From Thermoplasmatales archaeon (GTDB lineage: Archaea; Thermoplasmatota; E2; DHVEG-1): a stretch of DNA of 18,080 nt. The notes under the pieces are model-generated. The model searched no databases and had not been told where the DNA came from. It saw nothing but the letters and a program-made list of their open reading frames with translations. The translations under genes were made by a program, and so were the position numbers. The DNA lies in the NCBI GenBank assembly GCA_023128855.1, contig JAGMDE010000035.1, positions 1-18,080 on the forward strand. Direction: 5' to 3'. This document shows positions 1-7,042 of the stretch, in pieces; position 1 is the first letter of the stretch, and each line of letters opens with the position of its first letter.

Positions 1-245
1 TTGTTCAAACAAGTTTTGTGAAACGTGAACGAGAACAAACTAAACAGTTGGTACGTAAGGTTCATAGATATGAATGGGAAGCAGATCAAAAGAAATATGA
101 AATGACTAAGGGCATTTATAAGTTAGAAAAGAAACTCAACCCAATGGATGTGTATCATCTACTCAAGATGGCTGATTGGGTTGATGACATAGCTGATCAC
201 GCAGAGAATGTTGCTGATTGGCTTAGAGCGATGATAGCGAAATAA
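1..245 (+). CDS. DUF47 (PhoU-like) protein, 3' end only
   Basis: The reading frame is open from base 3 and ends at a TAA at 243-245, so only about 80 C-terminal residues are present and the start lies left of the window. The visible part is charged and helical. It ends in the segment IADHAENVADWLR, which resembles the C-terminal helix of the DUF47/TIGR00153 family of PhoU-like helical bundle proteins, where Asp and Glu residues bind metal. Members usually sit beside a PiT phosphate transporter and are thought to regulate it; no transporter is visible here, so it would have to be upstream. A GTG at 18 is possible as an internal start but is probably just a Val codon. The family call rests on the C-terminal helix and is moderately secure. 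Confidence 0.65.
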   Translation, partial: VQTSFVKREREQTKQLVRKVHRYEWEADQKKYEMTKGIYKLEKKLNPMDVYHLLKMADWVDDIADHAENVADWLRAMIAK

Positions 246-284
246 TTCTCTTTTATTTCAATAATGCCTTTGAATAAAAACATT

Positions 285-293
285 GATATAATT
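285..293 (+). promoter_or_regulatory. TATA box for the MarC-family gene
   Basis: The AT-rich element GATATAATT is centred about 25 bases upstream of the ATG at 314. That is the archaeal TATA-to-start distance expected for a leaderless transcript. No Shine-Dalgarno sequence precedes the ATG. Confidence 0.4.
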
Positions 294-313
294 AATTATG
301 TTAAACCCTTTTT

Positions 314-952
314 ATGATTGAAGCTTTTCTTGCAACATTCATACCACTATTCATTATTGTAAATCCCTCATCAACACTTGCTCTATTTTCAGCAATAACA
401 AGCAGCTATGCAAAAAAGGATAGAAAGAAAACTGCAAAAAGCGCAGTAATATACGCTGCAATTCTTCTGGTAATCTTTGCTATTGCAGGATCTGCTATTC
501 TGGAATATTTAGGTATTGAAATCTACTCACTAAGAATCGCTGGTGGAATACTACTTGCATTTGTTGGTCTTGATATGACCCGTAGAGGACAACAATTTGG
601 TGAAAGTCCACCTGGAAAAGAACAAAAGGCAGATTACGCACTAGTTCCACTTGCTATGCCAAGTTTATCGGGACCTGGTGCAATAACTGTTATAATAGTA
701 AGTATGAAAATTGTTCCAGTTGAATATAACATTGCTTGGTGGTTAGCAATTATAATTGCTGTTATTGCTATCTTACTTACTATGATTATTACATATTTGA
801 TATTTTTAAGTTCAACATTTGTAATAAAAGCACTTGGAAAAAAAGGAATGGATGCTTTTACTCGTGTGATGGGGCTTTTAACCGTTGCAATAGCTGTACA
901 GTTCATGTTTTTAGCTATTGAAGGATGGTTAGAAGTGAAGGGTTTTCTTTAA
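314..952 (+). CDS. MarC family integral membrane protein
   Basis: A 212-residue, very hydrophobic protein with about six membrane segments, roughly residues 4-30, 43-62, 72-88, 112-132, 140-166 and 184-206. It has the hallmarks of the MarC/UPF0056 family: an Asn-Pro pair in the first helix (17-18), VPLAMPSLSGPGAI at 111-124, and RVMGLLTVAIAVQF at 184-197. The length matches the family (about 200-220). MarC proteins are inner-membrane proteins of unsettled function; the old multiple-antibiotic-resistance link has not held up, and a transport role for small metabolites has been suggested. The ATG at 314 is chosen because a nearby ATG at 298 is out of frame and closes at once. The gene runs convergently into the DUF89 gene with a 5-base gap. 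Confidence 0.88.
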   Translation: MIEAFLATFIPLFIIVNPSSTLALFSAITSSYAKKDRKKTAKSAVIYAAILLVIFAIAGSAILEYLGIEIYSLRIAGGILLAFVGLDMTRRGQQFGESPPGKEQKADYALVPLAMPSLSGPGAITVIIVSMKIVPVEYNIAWWLAIIIAVIAILLTMIITYLIFLSSTFVIKALGKKGMDAFTRVMGLLTVAIAVQFMFLAIEGWLEVKGFL

Positions 953-957
953 GATGA

Positions 958-1836
958 TTACCTATACAATTTAACGGCATTGATATTAAGCGGTAAATCC
1001 ATCGAATTTGCAATTGCCGTGCATTTTGTTCTTAAAAGATAAGCAACAGGCCGATAATCAGTTTCAGAAAAAGCCTCATAATTTGCCATACCTTTGCAAA
1101 TAATTAGATCCGCTTCATCCAGTGATTTCTTAAGAATAGATGGAAGCTTTTCAAAATCAAGACCAATGGCAAAAACACCAGTTGTAAGAATCTCATCACA
1201 AACTTCATCAAACTCAAGTTCTTCAGCATCATCCATTGTTGCATCACTAATTATTGGCTCACCTTTAACACAAACAGTAAGAAAAATATCAGAATTAAAA
1301 TTCTTTAATTCTTTACATAATACTCTATCAAAAACAATTTCGCCACAATTATCTGTAAATAAAACAACTCGTTTAGATTTTGCCAATATCTCTTTGATAT
1401 CCTTAGTATCATCATGTTTCAAATCTTCAACAAAGGTTTCTTCAAAAATTTCACCAAGACATTCTGGATTGCCACTAGCCCCAGAGATTCCAAAATCCAT
1501 CAGGTTTCCAATAATTGAACAAAGCATAGCTATTCTTAAAGGATCATCAGAGCCTTTTATTAGATGTTCAACTCTAGGAACTAGAGAGTGTGCAATTTTA
1601 TTACTGGCTTTTTTAAGATCCTTATATGGATCATTATCACCAAGAGTTTCATAAGCTATTTTATGAACCTTAGTAGCAATACTTGCACTACAAACATTAG
1701 GATCATAAAGATCAGCAAGTAGCTTACAGGCTTTTTGAACTGTTTTTACTCTAAGTTTTTTATCCTTTGTACTCTGTTCAGCTTCAAATGTTATCCGCTT
1801 AAGTAAACAAGGAACGCACTCTGGCTGTATCTTCAT
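958..1836 (-). CDS. DUF89 family metal-dependent phosphatase (ARMT1-like)
   Basis: A 292-residue soluble protein. It begins with a Cys-x2-Cys pair (C7, C10), the mark of the prokaryotic DUF89 subfamily. It also has GNLMDFG at 110-116 and the metal-site motif TDNCGEIVFD at 161-170, in which the Asp, Asn and Glu are the expected metal and phosphate ligands. DUF89 proteins are Co/Ni/Mg-dependent phosphatases thought to remove damaged sugar phosphates or other phosphometabolites; the natural substrate here cannot be told. It lies 21 bases downstream of elp3 on the same strand and is probably co-transcribed with it. A weak AGGT about nine bases before the ATG may serve as the ribosome site. Confidence 0.85.
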   Translation of the reverse strand: MKIQPECVPCLLKRITFEAEQSTKDKKLRVKTVQKACKLLADLYDPNVCSASIATKVHKIAYETLGDNDPYKDLKKASNKIAHSLVPRVEHLIKGSDDPLRIAMLCSIIGNLMDFGISGASGNPECLGEIFEETFVEDLKHDDTKDIKEILAKSKRVVLFTDNCGEIVFDRVLCKELKNFNSDIFLTVCVKGEPIISDATMDDAEELEFDEVCDEILTTGVFAIGLDFEKLPSILKKSLDEADLIICKGMANYEAFSETDYRPVAYLLRTKCTAIANSMDLPLNINAVKLYR

Positions 1837-1857
1837 ACAAAAACCTGAAACAAAAAC

Positions 1858-3444
1858 CTATATTATAGTCTTACTAAGATAAACGCCATTGTCTTTAAAG
1901 TCAAGCTTTCTATAATACTGTTTAACACCAACACCACTTAGAACATATAAGCGTTTTTGATCAAAAACCTCTAAGCAAATTCGCTCTGCTTCATTAATTA
2001 ATTCCTTACCATATCCTCTATGCTGCAATGCTTTACTGGAGCTTTGACCAATTGGTAGTTCTCTTCCTACTACTTTTAACTCCCTAATAATACAAGGACT
2101 GTTTTGTAACTCAGGTCGATGAGAATTAGCAATATTACGGAGTCTTAGAAAACCAATAAGTGCATCATGCTCCTCATTTTCTAAAGAAATAAACACCTCT
2201 TCCCCACCACTAGCATCATAATAACTACAATTAAGGCTGATGTCATCCTCATTAATCTCGATTTTTTCCTTCAGCGATTTATGACCAACCTCTCTGCATC
2301 TTATACATCTGCATTCCAGTTTTTGTTTTTCCATCTCATCACTTACGAACTGGCGAAGATTGCTCTTGTCAACTCCTGCATCAATGTATTGAGATGGAAC
2401 ATCCCGTTGTATTCTTTGAATTCTCACCCATTCAGGAACAAGTGTTTTAAGCTGAGCAACAAGTTTACTAGCCTTCTTTGTAGTCAATGGCTTATAATCG
2501 CCTTTTTTCCACATATCATAAAGTTTTGTACCCTTGATTGTAAGAGTTGGATAAATCTTAATCATATCTGGTTTAAAATTTGAGTCATTAAAAATGGTTT
2601 CAAAGGATTCAACATCCCGTTTTTCATCAGAATCAGGTAAACCAAGCATCATATGATAAACGATCTTTAAACCGCATTCTTTAGCAATTCGAGTTGCATT
2701 AATTGAATCCGTAACAGTATGACCACGTTCCATTTTGTTAAGGATGTCATCAAACACTGTTTGAATGCCAAGCTCTACACGGGTTGCACCTAAATTTAAA
2801 ACATTATCAGCATGCTGAAGTCTGAACCAATCCGGACGAGTTTCAACAGTTAGACCAATACATCGGGATTTAGCAGTTTCATTAATCTTTTTTGCTTCGG
2901 ATAGATTATTAGAATCTCGCTTATTCAAACCATCGAAACAACGTTTGACAAACCATTCTTGATAATACGGGTTTCTTGCTGTAAAAGTACCGCCCATAAT
3001 TATAAAATCAATTTTATCAACAGGATGCCCTATAGCCTTTAGTTGCTCGATTCGGCTTATTGTCTGCATATAAGGATCAAAATCATTAAGTAATGCTCTC
3101 ATAGCTGCTGGTTCATAACCAGTATAACTTTGAGGGGTATTACTCCGTGGTCCACCAGGGCACGGGATACATAAACCATGCGGGCATTCCTCAGGCGATG
3201 TCATAACTGCAACAATTGCAACACCAGATATTGTACGCATTGATTTTTTACGCAATATAGAGACCATGGTTTCCATTTCTTCATCAGAGAAATCATCAGG
3301 TAATTTAGCTAGTATTTCACTATCAGGAGGTACTGAGTATAGTTTGTATTTTTTACAAAGTTTAACCTTGGTCTTATGTAGATCTTCCTTAGACTGGATT
3401 TTTTTAGAAAGAACGAGAGTTATAATCTCCGAATAGAATGACAT
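1858..3444 (-). CDS. elp3: Elp3, tRNA uridine-34 carboxymethyl-forming radical SAM/acetyltransferase
   Basis: A 528-residue archaeal Elp3. The radical SAM domain carries its iron-sulfur cysteines as C87-x4-C92-x2-C95, followed by PGGPRSNTPQSYTGYEP, a near-invariant Elp3 segment. Radical SAM core motifs continue to about residue 320. A Cys-rich stretch (RCIRCREVGH, about residues 379-388) matches the Elp3 zinc site. The C-terminal GNAT domain (about 390-528) has the acetyl-CoA loop QHRGYG at 474-479 and YYRKLDF near the end. Archaeal Elp3 works alone, without other Elongator subunits, using acetyl-CoA and SAM to place a carboxymethyl-type group on uridine at the wobble position of tRNA. Length and both domains are complete. 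On its strand an AT-rich ATTTTTTATC lies about 29 bases before the ATG, and no Shine-Dalgarno is visible, which suggests a leaderless message. Confidence 0.95.
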   Translation of the reverse strand: MSFYSEIITLVLSKKIQSKEDLHKTKVKLCKKYKLYSVPPDSEILAKLPDDFSDEEMETMVSILRKKSMRTISGVAIVAVMTSPEECPHGLCIPCPGGPRSNTPQSYTGYEPAAMRALLNDFDPYMQTISRIEQLKAIGHPVDKIDFIIMGGTFTARNPYYQEWFVKRCFDGLNKRDSNNLSEAKKINETAKSRCIGLTVETRPDWFRLQHADNVLNLGATRVELGIQTVFDDILNKMERGHTVTDSINATRIAKECGLKIVYHMMLGLPDSDEKRDVESFETIFNDSNFKPDMIKIYPTLTIKGTKLYDMWKKGDYKPLTTKKASKLVAQLKTLVPEWVRIQRIQRDVPSQYIDAGVDKSNLRQFVSDEMEKQKLECRCIRCREVGHKSLKEKIEINEDDISLNCSYYDASGGEEVFISLENEEHDALIGFLRLRNIANSHRPELQNSPCIIRELKVVGRELPIGQSSSKALQHRGYGKELINEAERICLEVFDQKRLYVLSGVGVKQYYRKLDFKDNGVYLSKTII

Positions 3445-3533
3445 AATGGAATGACGATAGCAACATTAGATAAAAAATCTTTTGTTGTAATAAAATTGGA
3501 TACATTTATTAACAAAATCTATATTTTATGCCC

Positions 3534-3541
3534 AAAAGGAG
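3534..3541 (+). promoter_or_regulatory. Shine-Dalgarno that fixes the ABC ATPase start
   Basis: AAAAGGAG lies eight bases before the TTG at 3550. This is ideal spacing and makes that TTG the start, rather than the in-frame ATG at 3451 that would add 33 unconserved residues. Confidence 0.7.
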
Positions 3542-3549
3542 CTAACATT

Positions 3550-4536
3550 TTGGATATTATAAAAACAGAAAAACTAACAAAAAAATTTGATGGCTTTACT
3601 GCTGTAGACAATATATCATTCTCGGTTAAAAAAGGAGAAATCTTTGGTTTTCTTGGCCCTAATGGCGCTGGTAAAACAACAACAATAAAGATGCTTATAA
3701 CATTATTAAACCCAACAAGTGGCTCCGCTCAAGTTGCAGATTATGACATACTTAAAAATAGGGATAAAGTAAGAAAAAATATTGGCGTAGTTTTTCAAGA
3801 TCCTGCACTAGATACAGAATTAACAGGTAGAGAAAACCTTGATTTTCATGCGAGAATGTATGGTTTAAGCAGAGAAACAAGAAAAGAAAGGATAGACGAT
3901 GTTCTTAATCTCGTTGATCTTGATAATAAGAAGAATGAATATGTAAAGAACTACTCAGGTGGTATGAAAAGACGCTTAGAGATTGCTCGAGGACTTATGC
4001 ATTTTCCGACTGTTTTATTTCTAGATGAACCAACACTTGGTCTTGACTCTCAAACTAGAAGAGCAATTTGGGATTACATTCGTAAAATGAACAAAGATGA
4101 AGACACGACTATATTTCTAACAACTCATTACATGGATGAAGCAGATTACCTCTGTGATCGTATAGGAATTATCGATCAAGGCAAGATTCTTGTTATTGAT
4201 TCTACTGAGAATCTCAAGAATTCAATAGGTAATGATGTTATCACACTTTCATGTTCAGATTTAGATAAACTTGTTATAAGATTAAAAAAGGAATCTTGGG
4301 TTAAAAAAGTGAAACAACATGATTCTTTTTTAACAATAGGTGTTGAAAGAGGAGAAGAAAAAATTCCAAAAATTTTTGAAATAGCTCAAAGCCAAAATAT
4401 TAAAATTACATCAATTAGTGTAGGAAAACCAACACTTGACGATGTATTTCTTTATTTTACGGGTAGAAGTATACGTGATCAGGAAGTAGCTATTCCACAA
4501 AAGGAAGTATTGAGTTTGTCGCCAAGGAGGGCATAA
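3550..4536 (+). CDS. ABC-2 type exporter ATP-binding protein (DrrA-like)
   Basis: From the TTG start this is a 328-residue nucleotide-binding subunit. Numbered from that start, it shows Walker A GPNGAGKTT (36-44), the Q-loop Gln at 83, the signature YSGGMKRR (135-142), Walker B VLFLDEP (155-161) and the H-loop His at 193. The C-terminal extension ends in SVGKPTLDDVFLYFTGR, the DUF4162-like tail typical of the daunorubicin-resistance DrrA group. It would power export of an unknown hydrophobic substrate with the permease that starts three bases downstream. It diverges from elp3, leaving about 105 bases for promoters; AT-rich elements such as ACATTTATTA near 3502-3511 could be its TATA box. Substrate cannot be predicted. 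Confidence 0.92.
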   Translation: MDIIKTEKLTKKFDGFTAVDNISFSVKKGEIFGFLGPNGAGKTTTIKMLITLLNPTSGSAQVADYDILKNRDKVRKNIGVVFQDPALDTELTGRENLDFHARMYGLSRETRKERIDDVLNLVDLDNKKNEYVKNYSGGMKRRLEIARGLMHFPTVLFLDEPTLGLDSQTRRAIWDYIRKMNKDEDTTIFLTTHYMDEADYLCDRIGIIDQGKILVIDSTENLKNSIGNDVITLSCSDLDKLVIRLKKESWVKKVKQHDSFLTIGVERGEEKIPKIFEIAQSQNIKITSISVGKPTLDDVFLYFTGRSIRDQEVAIPQKEVLSLSPRRA

Positions 4537-4539
4537 TAC

Positions 4540-5304
4540 TTGAGAGGATTAGAGTTACAAGCAATTTATGTCATGTGGCTCCGGCAGATGAAAAGATTCT
4601 TAAGATTTAAAAGTAGAATCCTCGCAACATTTATACAACCCTTGTTTTTCTTAGCTATATTTGGATCAGGATTTAGAAATATCGAAATACCAGGGATGGA
4701 AAGCGATTATATCTTTTTCTTTGCACCTGGAATTGTTGCGATGTCTGTAATGTTTTCTTCCATGTTTGCAGGTATTTCAATTTTATGGGATAAGCAGTTT
4801 GGTTTTCTTCAAGAAGTCTTAGTTGCACCTGTTAGTCGTTTTTCTATTATAATCGGAAGAACACTTGGTGGTGCTACGACAGCTATTATCCAGGGGTCAA
4901 TAATTCTACTTATAATATTTGGTTTTGGTATTCCTTTTCCAACCCCTTTTGGATTTATTATGACGCTTTTATTTATGGTTTTAATTGCATTTACAGCAGT
5001 AGGTTTTGGACTAGTAATTGCATCAAAAATGCGAGATATGCAGAGTTATCCCATAATTATGAACCTAGTCATAATGCCGCTTTTGCTAGTTTCATCAGCG
5101 TTTTTTCCATTGAGTAACTTACCTAAAGAGGCATTTTATGCCACTCTAATAAATCCATTATTTTACATGGTTGATGGTTTACGTGGCAGCTTAATTGGTG
5201 TTGACAATATATATCCACCACTATTGGACTTCGGTATTCTTTTAATAATATGTCTTGTCGTGATGAGTATTGGAAGTTATTTGTTTAGTAAAAGTGAAGT
5301 TTAA
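4540..5304 (+). CDS. ABC-2 type exporter permease (DrrB-like)
   Basis: A 254-residue permease with about six membrane segments, roughly 28-45, 57-79, 110-130, 138-161, 169-190 and 228-249. A conserved stretch near 89-105, EVLVAPVSRFSIIIGRT, is typical of ABC2_membrane proteins. The start is TTG at 4540, preceded by a strong AAGGAGG at 4524-4530, nine bases away. That site lies inside the end of the ATPase gene, so the two genes are closely coupled. The stop overlaps the convergent folD stop by four bases. It forms a homodimeric or half-size export complex with the preceding ATPase; the substrate is unknown. Confidence 0.9.
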   Translation: MRGLELQAIYVMWLRQMKRFLRFKSRILATFIQPLFFLAIFGSGFRNIEIPGMESDYIFFFAPGIVAMSVMFSSMFAGISILWDKQFGFLQEVLVAPVSRFSIIIGRTLGGATTAIIQGSIILLIIFGFGIPFPTPFGFIMTLLFMVLIAFTAVGFGLVIASKMRDMQSYPIIMNLVIMPLLLVSSAFFPLSNLPKEAFYATLINPLFYMVDGLRGSLIGVDNIYPPLLDFGILLIICLVVMSIGSYLFSKSEV

Positions 5305-6149
5305 AGACAATTTTTGTAAGTTTTTATCATATTTTTAAGAGAACAAGCAATTGTCACCGGTCCAACTCCACCTGGTACAGGTGTTAGCTTTCCAGCTACA
5401 TCTTTAATTGATTCGAAATCTACATCACCGCAGATTCCATCCTTTGTACTAACAATTGCTACATCAATCACAAAAGCGTTATTCTTTACATTTTCCTTTT
5501 TTATTAGATTTGCTACACCTGCAGCAGTTATTAAAATATCAGCATTTTTTGTATAGTGTTTCAAATCCTTGGTAAAAACATGGACAACTGAAACAGTTGC
5601 ATTTCTATTCAAAAGCAAAGCAGCGGTTGGTTTTCCAACGTGATTGCTATGATTAACAATTACAACATCTTTACCTTCAAGTTTTGTTTTTTCATGTTCT
5701 AAAATTGTAAGAACCGATAATGGAGTGCAAGGGACAATTTGTTCATCGCCATTCAATGTTTTTCCAAGGTTGCATGGATTTAATCCTTCTACGTCCTTTT
5801 TTGGATCTAAAGCATTTATCAATTTATCTGGAGACATATGAGCTGGTAAAGGAAGTTGAATAAGGATCCCATGGACATTTTTGTCATTATTTAACTTCGT
5901 TATCGAGTTTAATACTTCTTTTTCAGAGACTGTTTCAGGAAATTCAAGACGATTTGGTTTAATTCCTACTTCCTCGCATGCTTTATCCCTTAGTCTAAGA
6001 TAAAGATTTGACGAAGGATCATCACCAACCTTAATCGTTGTAACGTTTGGAACTGTGTTATATTTTGATTTTAAGTCTTCAACTTCTTTTGAAATATTTT
6101 TTCTAATCTCTGCTGCTATTTTTCTACCATCGATTATTTTTGCAGTCAT
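5301..6149 (-). CDS. folD: FolD-like methylene-tetrahydrofolate dehydrogenase/cyclohydrolase, divergent
   Basis: A 282-residue protein aligning without gaps to bacterial FolD over most of its length. It keeps YLRLRDKACEEVG (50-62), GILIQLPLP (94-102), VGKP (171-174) and the C-terminal TPVPGGVGPVT (256-266). FolD interconverts methylene-, methenyl- and formyl-tetrahydrofolate. Several residues that are nearly invariant in the family differ here. The catalytic Lys (K54 in E. coli FolD) is Arg54. The folate-binding Asp (D121 in E. coli) is Glu121. The nucleotide loop usually GxS reads NHS (166-168), position 191 is Val, and the DVGIN motif reads DVAIV (229-233). The fold is clear, but full bifunctional activity and NADP preference are uncertain. 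The ATG overlaps the methyltransferase stop as ATGA, so translation is probably coupled. Confidence 0.85.
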   Translation of the reverse strand: MTAKIIDGRKIAAEIRKNISKEVEDLKSKYNTVPNVTTIKVGDDPSSNLYLRLRDKACEEVGIKPNRLEFPETVSEKEVLNSITKLNNDKNVHGILIQLPLPAHMSPDKLINALDPKKDVEGLNPCNLGKTLNGDEQIVPCTPLSVLTILEHEKTKLEGKDVVIVNHSNHVGKPTAALLLNRNATVSVVHVFTKDLKHYTKNADILITAAGVANLIKKENVKNNAFVIDVAIVSTKDGICGDVDFESIKDVAGKLTPVPGGVGPVTIACSLKNMIKTYKNCL

Positions 6150-6958
6150 TTTCTACCTCTTGGTTTTTTTCCAATTGCATAAAACTGTGGGAAGAAATTA
6201 AGCTGTACCCCTTCATCAAGAGATCTAAGATAATCATATTCCCATTTATCAATTTTATCCTGAGATATTCCTGCATCTTTCAATGCTTTTACATAAAAAT
6301 CCCTAGCGTGCAGGTAATAGGCCTTATCTTCTTCACAGCTCCATATACGATTATTTCCAATACCAACCTTAGTTTCAAGACCAGCTCTTACAAATAAAAG
6401 TCTTAGTTTACGACCAATATGCGGATCGCCTCCACGAGCACGTATAGCAGCTCCTGCAAATACAGAATCTATCTTTGGATTTTCTGGAAAATGAAGTTTT
6501 CCACCGTAATCTGGTTCAAGAGATGCAAGAACTACTCCGCCTGGTTTTATGACACGTGCCATTTCATTAACTACGATTTGTGGACTACTGGCCCACATTA
6601 AAACCAAGTTACATGTAACAACGTCAAAGGTGTTATCCTCAAAAGGAAGATCTTCAGCATCGCCAACTTTCAATTCAACGTTTTTATAGCTTTTTAGAAT
6701 GTTTTTTGCTACATCAATCATATCTTTAGATCCATCGATACCTACAACCTTACCTTTAGTAAGATTAGCAATATCTCTTGTTACCATTCCTGAGCCGCAG
6801 CCTACATCTAAAATTGATTTAGCATCCTTAAGTCCAACTTCTAGATAGAGCGGCAATCTTTCTTCAGCTGTTTCTAGTGCTTGAAGCTCTAATTTTTTTA
6901 TAAAATCATCAAAGTCTTCCTTTGAACGTTTATGTGATTCGTTATTAGGTGATTTCAT
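6146..6958 (-). CDS. Class I SAM-dependent methyltransferase (Methyltransf_11 type)
   Basis: A Rossmann-fold methyltransferase of 270 residues, counted from the ATG at 6958. Motif I is LDVGCGSG (50-57). The acidic strand-2 end is GIDGS (73-77). GDAEDLPF (99-106) is the adenine-side loop and FDVVTCNLVLMW (111-122) the strand-4 motif. RVIKPGGVVLASLEPD follows near 135-150. The C-terminal third (about 150-270) has GGDPHIGRKL and aromatic patches that probably bind the acceptor; the substrate is not recognisable. A TTG two codons upstream (6964) is an alternative start, but the ATG lies about 29 bases from a good TATA box, which fits a leaderless message. It shares an operon with the FolD-like gene, which may hint at a one-carbon link, though this is only context. 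Confidence 0.85.
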   Translation of the reverse strand: MKSPNNESHKRSKEDFDDFIKKLELQALETAEERLPLYLEVGLKDAKSILDVGCGSGMVTRDIANLTKGKVVGIDGSKDMIDVAKNILKSYKNVELKVGDAEDLPFEDNTFDVVTCNLVLMWASSPQIVVNEMARVIKPGGVVLASLEPDYGGKLHFPENPKIDSVFAGAAIRARGGDPHIGRKLRLLFVRAGLETKVGIGNNRIWSCEEDKAYYLHARDFYVKALKDAGISQDKIDKWEYDYLRSLDEGVQLNFFPQFYAIGKKPRGRK

Positions 6959-6983
6959 TTTCAAACGAATAATGGGCTATTTA

Positions 6984-6991
6984 GTATAAAT
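6984..6991 (-). promoter_or_regulatory. TATA box for the methyltransferase-folD operon
   Basis: Read on the minus strand this is ATTTATAC, centred about 29 bases before the ATG at 6958. No Shine-Dalgarno precedes that ATG, so a leaderless or very short-leader transcript is likely. Confidence 0.5.
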
Positions 6992-7010
6992 CTTTCTTTT
7001 CAGCACTACC

Positions 7011-7020
7011 TTTTAAATAA
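7011..7020 (+). promoter_or_regulatory. TATA box for the HPS-RraA gene
   Basis: TTTTAAATAA is centred about 27 bases upstream of the ATG at 7043. This places the expected transcription start at or next to that ATG and supports a leaderless mRNA. It also argues against the TTG at 7025, which would fall upstream of the predicted transcript. Confidence 0.55.
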
Positions 7021-7042
7021 ATAATTGTTATTTCCCAGTTTG

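Noticed and set aside
1094..1654. 186-codon plus-strand frame opposite the DUF89 gene
   Set aside because: Ser-rich antisense shadow of a conserved gene, with no ribosome site or recognisable domain.
3451..3549. In-frame ATG extension of the ABC ATPase by 33 residues
   Set aside because: The extra residues look unlike the family and overlap the promoter space of elp3, while a TTG with a strong Shine-Dalgarno gives the normal N-terminus.
7025..7042. TTG start six codons upstream for the HPS-RraA gene
   Set aside because: It would lie upstream of the predicted transcription start and adds residues absent from the usual hexulose-phosphate synthase N-terminus.
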